A stretch of DNA of 64,000 nt from an uncultured Prevotellaceae bacterium (GTDB lineage Bacteria > Bacteroidota > Bacteroidia > Bacteroidales > Muribaculaceae): the NCBI GenBank assembly GCA_900318255.1, contig ONJX01000009.1, forward strand, positions 18,726 through 82,725, read 5' to 3'. The notes beneath the pieces were generated by a model. It was not told the DNA's origin. It saw only the letters and a list, made by a program, of their open reading frames with translations, and made no database searches. This document shows, one piece after another, positions 1-7,067 of this stretch (the first letter of the stretch is position 1; each line of letters begins with the position of its first letter). A program made the translations under genes and the position numbers.

Positions 1-37
1 GCAATAAAAATCTACTCTAGCAAGATATTGGATGGTT

Positions 38-145
38 TTTCTCTCGGCTTGCACTAATTTTGAATAAATTAGGCTGCGCCTCTGAAATAAAAATGAAAAT
101 CTTTCGCTTTTCATTTTGTATTTCTCTCGGCTTGCACTAATTTTG
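38..145 (+). repeat. Dispersed intergenic repeat R1, copy 1, with promoter motifs
   Basis: About 108 bp. It begins and ends with the same 25-bp direct repeat (TTTCTCTCGGCTTGCACTAA followed by TTTTG) at 38-62 and 121-145. Between them is an AATAAATTAGGCTGCGCCTC segment and a hairpin, AAATGAAAA pairing with TTTTCATTT. The same element occurs in inverted orientation at about 15480-15575. Each direct repeat ends in TAATTTTG (55-62 and 138-145), which fits the Bacteroidetes -7 consensus TAnnTTTG, so the element may supply the promoter for the gene starting at 150. Seen: the repeat, the hairpin and the motifs. Inferred: promoter function. Confidence 0.75.
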
Positions 146-149
146 CAAC

Positions 150-449
150 ATGATAAAAGAAGAAACAATACAGCAAATTAGGGAGATGCTCTCGCGCAGC
201 GAGTCGCGCGATGTGATAGCTCATTGTGATTATATCATTGAGAAAGAGGATAATGAGAACAACAAGAAAATGGTTGCTCAGTTGTTTTACTTGCGCGGTA
301 ACGCCTATCGCCAGCTAGGGGAGTGGGGAAACGCTATGAGTAGCTATCTAGAGGCTACCGCTCGTGATCCTGAAAGCCCCGCTAAGCAAGCCTATGCTCA
401 TGCGCTAGAAATTCTGGATTTCTATAACCACGACCTCTATAATCCATAA
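150..449 (+). CDS. Small tetratricopeptide-repeat (TPR) protein
   Basis: A 99-residue soluble protein with no signal peptide or membrane segment. Residues 40-90 (VAQLFYLRGNAYRQLGEWGN, then a second helix pair with YLEATARDPESP) read as roughly one and a half TPR helix-turn-helix units, so it is probably a protein-protein interaction module. The partner is unknown. The ATG at 150 lies only five bases after the TAATTTTG motif of the upstream repeat, so its mRNA may be leaderless or nearly so. It is transcribed towards murI, and the intervening 200 bp is entirely repeat sequence. Small TPR proteins of this form are common in Bacteroidales, but I know of no assigned function. Confidence 0.75.
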   Translation: MIKEETIQQIREMLSRSESRDVIAHCDYIIEKEDNENNKKMVAQLFYLRGNAYRQLGEWGNAMSSYLEATARDPESPAKQAYAHALEILDFYNHDLYNP

Positions 450-650
450 GAGTTAAGTGTTAACTGTTAAGAGTTAAGTGTAAAGTGTTAAGTAGGGACA
501 AGGCGTGCCTTGCCTTTATAAGTGTTAAGTGTAAAATGTTAGGTGTTAAGTAAGGACAAGCCATGTCCGTGAAGTGCAACAACTACTATTGCCTTGTCAG
601 CTTGTCCTCTCGTCCTCTTGTCCTCTCGTCCTCTCGTCCTCTTGTCAGCT
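450..650 (+). repeat. Composite intergenic element, copy A (7-bp array, palindrome, 8-bp array)
   Basis: Fills the whole gap between the TPR stop and the murI stop. In order: degenerate 7-bp units related to GTTAAGT (450-493), an imperfect palindrome GGACAAGGC/GCCTTGCC (496-514), more GTTAAGT-like units (522-552), GGACAAGCCATGTCC (554-568), the module GTGCAACAACTACTATTGCC, the junction CTATTGCCTTGTCAGCTTG (586-604), and five to six 8-bp units (TTGTCCTC or TCGTCCTC, 602-649). The same modules recur at 12671-12788, 39243-39365, 51964-52430 and 27250-27293. The murI TGA codon lies inside the final TTGTCAGC unit. Confidence 0.8.
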
Positions 651-1487
651 CAAAATCACATGCTTGGCTTCTACAGTGTGGTTGACGAAGATTGATGCCA
701 GGGGCGAGAAGCGTGAGGCGTCCTCGGTGGTGCAGTACTGGCATGTGCCACCGCGGGTGCAGCGTTGCTCCATCTCGGGATGGCGGCAGAGATAGTCCTG
801 CAGGCTGGCGGCCACGATGGGGCCTTGCTCTATGATTTGCACGTTCTGGGGAGTGTATTTCCTGATTTTGTCATAGAGGAGTGGGTAGTGCGTGCAGCCA
901 AGTATTATCGAGTCGATGTCGTTGCATTGCGACATTAGCGCATCCACGTCTTTTTTCACGAAATAGTCGGCTCCCGGGCTGTCGCTCTCGCGGTTCTCGA
1001 CCAGTGGCACCCACATGGGGCAGGCATGGCTATAAACCTTGATGTGGGGGTGCATCTTGGCTATCTCGATGTCGTAGGAGAGGCTCTGCACCGTGCCTGG
1101 TGTGCCAAAGATGCCCACCTTGCCGCTCTTGGTGATGTTGCCAATGGCCTCCACCGTGGGCCGTATCACTCCCAGCACTCGTCGGTCAGGGTCGAGACGA
1201 CACAGGTCGCGTTGCTGGATGGAGCGCAGCGCCTTGGCACTGGCCGTGTTGCAGGCCAGAATCACGAGGTGGCATCCTTGTGCGAAGAGGTGTTTGACGG
1301 CTTGTAGCGTGAACTCATACACTAGTTGGAACGAGCGGTTCCCGTAAGGCGCGCGCGCATTGTCGCCCAGGAAGATGTAGTCATATTGCGGCAACACTTT
1401 TCTTATCTCCCTCAATATTGAGAGACCGCCAAATCCGGAGTCAAAGACCCCAATAGGGGCAGGTCTTGAGCTGTATTGTGATGTCAT
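645..1487 (-). CDS. murI: Glutamate racemase
   Basis: Converts L-glutamate to D-glutamate for the peptidoglycan stem peptide, in the cytoplasm and without cofactor. The 280-residue length is typical. Both catalytic cysteines of the aspartate/glutamate racemase fold are present: C79 in LACNTASAKAL and C198 in LGCTHYPLL. The N-terminal VFDSGFGGLS and the PYGNRS motif are also conserved. The start at 1487 gives the usual short leader before PIGVFDSG. A TAAATTTG motif on the minus strand at 1515-1522 fits a -7 element 28 bp upstream. The C-terminus (KHVILS) runs into the composite repeat, whose GAGCTGACAAG sequence supplies the TGA stop. It is probably monocistronic, since the upstream sugar operon ends 115 bp away. 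Confidence 0.96.
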   Translation of the reverse strand: MTSQYSSRPAPIGVFDSGFGGLSILREIRKVLPQYDYIFLGDNARAPYGNRSFQLVYEFTLQAVKHLFAQGCHLVILACNTASAKALRSIQQRDLCRLDPDRRVLGVIRPTVEAIGNITKSGKVGIFGTPGTVQSLSYDIEIAKMHPHIKVYSHACPMWVPLVENRESDSPGADYFVKKDVDALMSQCNDIDSIILGCTHYPLLYDKIRKYTPQNVQIIEQGPIVAASLQDYLCRHPEMEQRCTRGGTCQYCTTEDASRFSPLASIFVNHTVEAKHVILS

Positions 1488-1514
1488 AACTCGTGGTCGT
1501 TACTTTTGTTTGTG

Positions 1515-1522
1515 CAAATTTA
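1515..1522 (-). promoter_or_regulatory. Probable -7 promoter element of murI
   Basis: The minus strand reads TAAATTTG, matching TAnnTTTG, 28 bp before the murI ATG in the otherwise AT-rich 1488-1602 gap. No clear -33 TTTG at ideal spacing was found, so this rests on the -7 motif and position only. Confidence 0.45.
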
Positions 1523-1602
1523 GATAAAAAAACCGATTTATAATCCAGTCGAGAGAAAGAAATTATTTTTTTCTTTAGAGGAAACAGAGAAAAAAGTGAC
1601 AC

Positions 1603-2664
1603 TCAATGACGTTTGTAGTAAGGGTTGTTGATACTGTGGTGCCTTTGTTCATAATAAGCGCTGTCGAGCAAGAGTTTGCATTTTGCTGAGATGAGGTGGG
1701 CGGCTTTATCGTAGTAGGCACGTTGGTCGTTGACCAACTCAGGAACGCCACTGAAGTCATGGACTTTATCTTCCCCGAAGATGGCTCTCATCACCCACAG
1801 GTCGTGCCACTTGAGTTGAGGATAGGTGGCGCGTGGAGGGATGATGATGATGTAACGCGAATGGTTCTCATCAAGAATGTGCTTGATGGTCATGAGCTGC
1901 GCTTCAACAGCCTCATCGATTGCAGGCTGTGAGGCGGCGGGCAGCGTGGCTCGCTTGTGTTTTGCTAGTCGCTCAGGAGTGAAGAACTTGCTGGGGTTAA
2001 CAGCTATAATTGAGTCAATTTCAGCATAATACATCTCGTTAAGGTGATCTACTCTGTTGGGTGCGATGTCGTTGATAATGCCCTCTTGCTGCAAACCGTT
2101 GGAGTGCTGGCTTGGCAGTAGTGCTTGTTTCACCAGGTCGATGTTACGGAAGGCATTGAAGAACCTGGCGTGCACATTAATCCAGTTGAGAGCTCCTGTG
2201 GTGGCTGGGTGCTGGGTGTGGAGAATGTCGTCGTCAAGGGGGCGCCTGCCAAGCATCTCGGCCTCGATGACGATGAGTGCGTTCTTAATTGTGGTGCCAT
2301 GGCGGTTGAGGAAACGCATCTTGTTGATGATGCCCGTGAGAGTCTCCATCGAGGCGTCGAGGTGAAGGATGGAGGCGGTGCTGTCGAGATAGGGTTTCCA
2401 GTAGCTGGCCTTGAAGTTTTGTGACATTGATGAGCCAAAGATGAACGAGTCGTAATGATACTGGTCGTCATGTAGCAGGTAGGTCTCTATTGAGGTGAAA
2501 CCCGCGTTGTTGCTCACCATCACAGAGTCGCGCCCCTGGGCATCGGTGGTGACGGGGTGGATGATGTGGAACGGGTCAACGATGACGTAGAGCGCCATGA
2601 ATAGAAACACCGGCAAGGCGGCAAGCAAAGTGCGAAAGCAGAATTTTTTTATCGACTCTTTCAT
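1603..2664 (-). CDS. Membrane-anchored SGNH-like protein, partner of the MBOAT acyltransferase
   Basis: A 353-residue protein starting at the ATG at 2664, five bases after the MBOAT stop. A longer reading frame continues upstream but lies wholly inside the MBOAT gene in another frame. Residues 10-30 form one membrane segment (FRTLLAALPVFLFMALYVIV), with the remainder expected outside the cytoplasmic membrane. Residues 75-79 (IFGSS) resemble the block I serine motif of the SGNH/GDSL and AlgJ-like fold, and YYDKAAH near the C-terminus could carry the Asp-x-x-x-His pair. Proteins of this type often follow MBOAT genes, where the pair transfers acyl groups to extracellular polysaccharide. The specific acceptor is unknown. 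It is the last gene of the dTDP-sugar operon. Confidence 0.75.
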   Translation of the reverse strand: MKESIKKFCFRTLLAALPVFLFMALYVIVDPFHIIHPVTTDAQGRDSVMVSNNAGFTSIETYLLHDDQYHYDSFIFGSSMSQNFKASYWKPYLDSTASILHLDASMETLTGIINKMRFLNRHGTTIKNALIVIEAEMLGRRPLDDDILHTQHPATTGALNWINVHARFFNAFRNIDLVKQALLPSQHSNGLQQEGIINDIAPNRVDHLNEMYYAEIDSIIAVNPSKFFTPERLAKHKRATLPAASQPAIDEAVEAQLMTIKHILDENHSRYIIIIPPRATYPQLKWHDLWVMRAIFGEDKVHDFSGVPELVNDQRAYYDKAAHLISAKCKLLLDSAYYEQRHHSINNPYYKRH

Positions 2665-2669
2665 AGCAT

Positions 2670-4070
2670 CTAGAATTGGAAGTAGATGTACTGAATATCG
2701 GCTTTTGCACCATAGAATGCTATGATGAACAAAAGTGCCCAGTAGATGGCCCAGCGCGCAAGGGTGGGCATCTTCAGGGTCATGAGCGGGAACTCCTGCT
2801 TGCGGCCAAGCCACTCCACCACCACGAGGGGCAAGATGTAGTAAAGGACTGCCGTCAGGCCCATGGGCACACACAGGTAGCTGCCATGCACTAGGGTGTT
2901 GAGACATTCTTGCAGGTGGGCAATGTTAGGAGAGCGGAAAGAGAGGAAGATTAGGGCGAAGACCACAAAGGTGAGCAGGCATTTAGGTATGTCGCTAAGC
3001 CGGGCATGGCCAGTGCGGTTCTTTCTCTTGAGAAATACATGAGGTAGCACCATCGCGCCGCCTGCCGTGCCCCATATCACGAAAGTCCAGTCGGCGCCAT
3101 GCCACAGTCCTGAGATGGCAAAAACTATCATGATGTTGAAGCATGTGCGCCACTTGCCGCGTCGCGAGCCGCCAAGCGGGATGTAGATGTATTCCCTGAG
3201 CCATGACATGAGCGAGATGTGCCATCGCTGCCACAGCTCTTTCATGTCGCGAGCAAAGAAGGGGTAGTTGAAGTTGGGCAGTAGCCTGATGTTGAGCAGG
3301 CGTGCCGAGCCAATGGCGATGTCGCTATATCCCGAGAAGTCGGCATAGATCTGAAAGGCAAAGAGTATCGCCGCCATCACTATCGACGAGGCGCTCATTA
3401 CCGATGGGTGGTAGAGCAGGTTATCGACATAACCAGCGAGATTGTCGGCAATAACGAGTTTTTTCACCAACCCCCACAGTATCTGGCGCATGCCTATCAC
3501 GGCATTGTAGTAGTCAAACGTCTTTTTCCTGAGCAGTTGCGGCAGCAGGTTTCTTGCTCGCTCAATGGGCCCTGCCACCAGCTGAGGGAAGAAAGCAATA
3601 TACACAAAGAAGGCTACTACGTTGCGCGTGGGCTGTGTCTTGCCGTTATACACGTCGAGGCTGTAGCTGATGGCTTGCAGCGTGTAAAACGAAATGCCCA
3701 CTGGCAGCACAATGTTCAATGTGGGCCAGTCGGGGTTGGCTCCAAAGAGTTTTAATATGTCGGCAAGCGAGTCCTTGAAGAAGTTGCAATACTTGAACGT
3801 GGCCAGGATGCCTAGGTTGATGATAAGATTAAGCACAAGCCAAGCCTTTGACCGCCTGGAGTGTTCGTTCTTAATGACTAGCCCCGTGAGAAATGTGGTG
3901 CATGATGTGATTAGTATCAGTCCCAGAAATCTCCAGTCCCACCAGCCATAGAAAACATAGCTTGCAGCAAGCAGAAAAATATTTTGCCACAGCAGCTTGT
4001 TGCGCAACAGCCAGTAGAGCACAAACACCAGCGGCAAGAACAAGGCATATATGTAGCTGTCAAATTGCAT
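2670..4070 (-). CDS. MBOAT family O-acyltransferase (AlgI/DltB-like)
   Basis: A 466-residue polytopic membrane protein, the usual size for AlgI/PatA/DltB-like enzymes, with about ten hydrophobic segments. Diagnostic residues are QRWHIS (H284) and the near-invariant MBOAT histidine H324 in SGLWHGADWTF. ELWQRWHISLMSWLREYI is the typical family signature. Such enzymes move acetyl groups across the inner membrane to modify exported polysaccharide or cell-wall polymer. Its 24-bp distance from the aminotransferase upstream and 5-bp distance from the SGNH-like gene downstream make it part of the sugar operon. The natural reading is O-acylation of the glycan that receives the dideoxyaminohexose. The substrate is inferred, not shown. 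Confidence 0.93.
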   Translation of the reverse strand: MQFDSYIYALFLPLVFVLYWLLRNKLLWQNIFLLAASYVFYGWWDWRFLGLILITSCTTFLTGLVIKNEHSRRSKAWLVLNLIINLGILATFKYCNFFKDSLADILKLFGANPDWPTLNIVLPVGISFYTLQAISYSLDVYNGKTQPTRNVVAFFVYIAFFPQLVAGPIERARNLLPQLLRKKTFDYYNAVIGMRQILWGLVKKLVIADNLAGYVDNLLYHPSVMSASSIVMAAILFAFQIYADFSGYSDIAIGSARLLNIRLLPNFNYPFFARDMKELWQRWHISLMSWLREYIYIPLGGSRRGKWRTCFNIMIVFAISGLWHGADWTFVIWGTAGGAMVLPHVFLKRKNRTGHARLSDIPKCLLTFVVFALIFLSFRSPNIAHLQECLNTLVHGSYLCVPMGLTAVLYYILPLVVVEWLGRKQEFPLMTLKMPTLARWAIYWALLFIIAFYGAKADIQYIYFQF

Positions 4071-4093
4071 GTGAAGGCAAGACGCCCCGGTGG

Positions 4094-5218
4094 TTATCCT
4101 TTAAAGTCGTTTATAATTTGCGCTATTTGCATGGCGTCGTCGCTGGTGATAGGGTGGCCAATGGGCAGGCTGATGGCATGGTCGGCGATGTCGTTGGTGA
4201 CCGGCAACTTGTAGGAGAGGAACCTGCGGTAGCACGGCTGGCGGTGTGGTGGAGTGGCATAGTGGATGTCGGTCATCACACCGTTCTTCTCGAGATAGTC
4301 ACGCATCTGGTCGCGTTTCTCTACACGAATCACATATTGGTGCCATATCTGTATCATGTCGGTGAAGATGTCGGGCTTCCTGACCAGTGGATTGGTGATG
4401 AGCTCGTTATAGGTTCGTGCCACCTCATCGCGCCGCATGTTCTCCACGTTGAGGTATCGCAGCTTCACTCTCAGCATTGCGGCCTGTATCTCGTCGATGC
4501 GGCAGTTGAGGCCCAGGTAGATGTTGTGATAGCGGCGGTCGCTGCCATAGTTGGCGATGGCGCGCACGGTCTTAGCCAGGTCCTCGTCGTTAGTGACCAC
4601 GGCACCGGCATCGCCCAGCGCTCCCAGGTTCTTGGTAGGGTAGAAGCTCACTGCGCTGGCATGTCCCAGCCCACCAGTGGTGTAGGTGCCATAGAGGCCT
4701 GGCGTGCTCGAGCGTGCGCCAATGGCCTGGGCATTGTCTTCAATCACCTTGAGGTCGTAGCGCCGCGCAATGTCCACGAGCTGATTGCTCCAGCATGGTG
4801 TTCCATAGAGGTGTACAGGCATGATGGCTGTCACAGCAGGAGTGATGAGGTTGTCGATGAGCGACGGGTCAAGGTTCATAGTGTCGGGGCGCGCGTCGCA
4901 CAGGCATGGAGTCATGCCATTATCGCTGATGGCGAGCACCGATGCGATGTAGGTGTTGGCGGGAACTATCACATGGTCGTCGTGATGAAGAATTCCCATT
5001 TCGATATATGCCCTGAGAATGAGCCTGAGCGCGTCGAGCCCGTTGCTCACCGCTATGCAGTGCTTAGCCTCGCACAGCCCGGCGATTTCCTGCTCCAGCA
5101 GGCTGGTCTGCTCGCCGTGGAGGTATCTCCCCGATTTAATTACGTTGCAAGCTGCCTCTTGCAGCTCTTCCATATATGGCTCATTGGCAGCAGCTAAGTC
5201 AAGAAATTTGTAAGTCAT
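4094..5218 (-). CDS. DegT/DnrJ/EryC1 sugar aminotransferase (FdtB/QdtB-like)
   Basis: A 374-residue PLP enzyme of the DegT/DnrJ/EryC1/StrS family. The PLP lysine is K196 in SFYPTKNLGALGDAG, and the pyridine-binding aspartate is D161 in VIEDNAQAIGA. Its ATG overlaps the stop of the FdtA-like gene by four bases (ATGA, 5215-5218), implying translational coupling. In the Fuc3N and Qui3N pathways, the 3,4-ketoisomerase product of FdtA or QdtA is transaminated at C3 by FdtB or QdtB. The order here (RmlB, RmlA, ketoisomerases, aminotransferase) fits that pathway. The sugar configuration (galacto or gluco) cannot be told from the sequence. No N-acetyltransferase such as FdtC is nearby. Confidence 0.92.
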   Translation of the reverse strand: MTYKFLDLAAANEPYMEELQEAACNVIKSGRYLHGEQTSLLEQEIAGLCEAKHCIAVSNGLDALRLILRAYIEMGILHHDDHVIVPANTYIASVLAISDNGMTPCLCDARPDTMNLDPSLIDNLITPAVTAIMPVHLYGTPCWSNQLVDIARRYDLKVIEDNAQAIGARSSTPGLYGTYTTGGLGHASAVSFYPTKNLGALGDAGAVVTNDEDLAKTVRAIANYGSDRRYHNIYLGLNCRIDEIQAAMLRVKLRYLNVENMRRDEVARTYNELITNPLVRKPDIFTDMIQIWHQYVIRVEKRDQMRDYLEKNGVMTDIHYATPPHRQPCYRRFLSYKLPVTNDIADHAISLPIGHPITSDDAMQIAQIINDFKG

Positions 5219-5661
5219 CTCTTTGTTTTAGTAGATGTTAGTTGTTTAAACTCTTCATAGTCGCGCACATAATCGGCTTCATCATAATGGTCGGAGGCGA
5301 GCACCAGGCACACCGAGCCCGATGAGAAATTGTTGATGATCCTCCAGATGCCAGGCACTATGAGTAGCCCCAAGTAGGGGCGGTTGAGAGTGACGGTGCG
5401 ACGATTCACGCCATCTTCAATAACGACGTCAAACGAGCCGCTGATGGCCACAATGAATTGCCTGAGGTGCTTGTGTGAGTGCCCGCCTCGCTCCTCTCCG
5501 CCAGGCACGTCGTATAGGTAATAAACCCGCTTTATGTCGAATGGCACCAGTCCTCCATTTTCCACAACCGAGAGGTTGCCGTTGGCATGGTGATGCTTGT
5601 CGAGCTCAATGATTTTGCAATCGTCGATGCAGGAGGTTTTGTGTAGGTCGATGTCAGCCAT
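5215..5661 (-). CDS. fdtA: dTDP-4-keto-6-deoxyglucose 3,4-ketoisomerase (FdtA/QdtA-type cupin)
   Basis: A 148-residue single-domain cupin of the FdtA/WxcM family. It carries the canonical active-site stretch YDVPGGEERGGHSHKHLRQF with the paired histidines H61 and H63, followed by SGSFDVVIEDG. The family isomerises dTDP-4-keto-6-deoxyglucose to the 3-keto sugar in preparation for transamination. It overlaps the upstream paralogue by eight bases and the downstream aminotransferase by four, so all three are probably translated together. FdtA and QdtA give different C4 stereochemistry and cannot be separated reliably by eye, so the gene symbol is provisional. Confidence 0.85.
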   Translation of the reverse strand: MADIDLHKTSCIDDCKIIELDKHHHANGNLSVVENGGLVPFDIKRVYYLYDVPGGEERGGHSHKHLRQFIVAISGSFDVVIEDGVNRRTVTLNRPYLGLLIVPGIWRIINNFSSGSVCLVLASDHYDEADYVRDYEEFKQLTSTKTKR

Positions 5662-6055
5662 TTTTCTGCCTTAAAAAGTCGTTGAAATCTTCGATATAGT
5701 CGCTTGGGTCATAAAGGGTGCTGCTGAGCACCAGGGCCACCGAGTTGGTCGAGAAGTTGTCGATGGCGCGCCAGGTCATGCGGGGCACATAAAGGCCATA
5801 GTAGGAGCGTGCCATGTGAAAGCGTTGCTCACTTGTGCCATCGTTGAGCACCACGTCAAAACTCCCCGACATGGCTACTATAAACTCGTCTTGATTGATA
5901 AAGGCATGTCCCCCTCTAAACATGCCTCCTGGCACGTCATAAATCCAGTAGCAGCGTTTCACCTCGAAGGGCACGTGCCCCTCGCTCTCGATGAACGAGA
6001 GGTTGCCACGCGGGTCGCAAATTTTGGGCAGATCTATTATGTGCGGTTTTGTCAT
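5654..6055 (-). CDS. Second FdtA-like cupin with altered histidine motif
   Basis: A 133-residue paralogue of the downstream FdtA. The start was chosen at 6055 because its ATG overlaps the rmlA TGA by four bases (ATGA); further upstream the frame runs inside rmlA. The fold motifs are all present ([48 protein letters not shown]). The active-site stretch, however, reads [11 protein letters not shown], with F52 where the canonical second histidine sits. That histidine pair is implicated in catalysis in characterised FdtA enzymes, so this copy may have altered specificity, act on another intermediate, or be a non-catalytic partner in a heterodimer. Tandem FdtA-like pairs are known in Bacteroidales polysaccharide loci, though their division of labour is not something I can cite. 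Confidence 0.82.
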   Translation of the reverse strand: MTKPHIIDLPKICDPRGNLSFIESEGHVPFEVKRCYWIYDVPGGMFRGGHAFINQDEFIVAMSGSFDVVLNDGTSEQRFHMARSYYGLYVPRMTWRAIDNFSTNSVALVLSSTLYDPSDYIEDFNDFLRQKNG

Positions 6056-6930
6056 ATTTTCCCAATTAAATTCAGTAGGTATTTGCCATAGTCGTTCTTG
6101 GCAAGTGGTGTGGCGAGGGCTCGTAGCTGGTCGTCGTTGATCCACTGCTTGCGATAGGCTATCTCTTCAAGGGCCGCCACTTGCACGCCCTGGCAGGTCT
6201 CTACAGTGGCGATGAAATTGCTGGCGTTGAGCATCGAGGCCGGCGTGCCAGTGTCGAGCCAGGCGAAGCCGCGGCCCAGCGTCTTGACCATCACGCGGTC
6301 TTGAGAGAGGTAGTGCTGGTTGACGGAAGTGATTTCGAGCTCGCCGCGTGCCGATGGCTTGATGCTCTTGGCCACCTCAATCACGTCGTTAGGGTAGAAG
6401 TAAAGCCCTGTCACAGCAAAGTTTGACTTGGGCTGAGATGGCTTCTCCTCAATGTTGAACGCTTTGCCATTCTCGTCGAAGGCTACCACGCCAAAGCGGT
6501 TGGGGTCTTTAACGGCATAGGCAAAGAGTGTGGCGCAGTTGTTGCTGTGGGTTTGCGTCACGGCGTCCTTAAGCATGCCTGTAAAACCCTGGCCATAGAA
6601 GATGTTGTCGCCCAGCACGAGGCACACAGTGTCGTCGCCTATGAACTTCTCGCCAATGATGAAGGCCTGTGCCAGTCCGTCGGGCGAGGGTTGCTCAGCA
6701 TAGCTGAACCTCACGCCTAGATCCTCGCCAGTGCCTAGCAGTCGTTTAAACTGTGGCAGGTCGTGAGGTGTGGAGATGATGAGCATATCGCGTATTCCGG
6801 CAAGCATCAGCACCGAGATAGGGTAGTAGATCATCGGTTTATCATAGATGGGCACCAGTTGCTTCGAGATGCCTTTGGTGACGGGGTAGAGCCGTGTGCC
6901 CGAGCCACCTGCAAGTACTATACCTTTCAT
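6052..6930 (-). CDS. rfbA: Glucose-1-phosphate thymidylyltransferase
   Basis: Makes dTDP-glucose from glucose-1-phosphate and dTTP, the entry step to dTDP-deoxysugars. Its 292 residues match RmlA. The N-terminal nucleotide-binding signature [20 protein letters not shown] is intact, followed by [25 protein letters not shown] and the C-terminal [13 protein letters not shown]. It is the second gene of the operon, separated from rmlB by 137 bp without a strong promoter, and its stop overlaps the next start by four bases. The activity is certain from the family. The sugar end-product depends on the downstream genes, because rmlC and rmlD are absent from this window. Confidence 0.97.
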   Translation of the reverse strand: MKGIVLAGGSGTRLYPVTKGISKQLVPIYDKPMIYYPISVLMLAGIRDMLIISTPHDLPQFKRLLGTGEDLGVRFSYAEQPSPDGLAQAFIIGEKFIGDDTVCLVLGDNIFYGQGFTGMLKDAVTQTHSNNCATLFAYAVKDPNRFGVVAFDENGKAFNIEEKPSQPKSNFAVTGLYFYPNDVIEVAKSIKPSARGELEITSVNQHYLSQDRVMVKTLGRGFAWLDTGTPASMLNASNFIATVETCQGVQVAALEEIAYRKQWINDDQLRALATPLAKNDYGKYLLNLIGKI

Positions 6931-7067
6931 AGTGGTTTTTAGTTTTTCAGTTCTTAATTGGTTTTGAACAAGCTGACGCTTGCACTACTGAACACGACAG
7001 ACGATGGTTGGCGATTAATTATTTTGTTCTTAGTTTTAGTGAGGAAAACTATGAATTGTGAATTGCT

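Noticed and set aside
2665..2907. 81-residue N-terminal extension of the SGNH-like protein
   Set aside because: Lies entirely within the 3' part of the MBOAT gene; Pro/His-rich and the true signal-anchor starts at 2664.
3962..5197. 411-codon plus-strand frame opposite the aminotransferase gene
   Set aside because: Antisense shadow of a gene with clear PLP-enzyme motifs; no family features and it spans the 5' end of the MBOAT gene.
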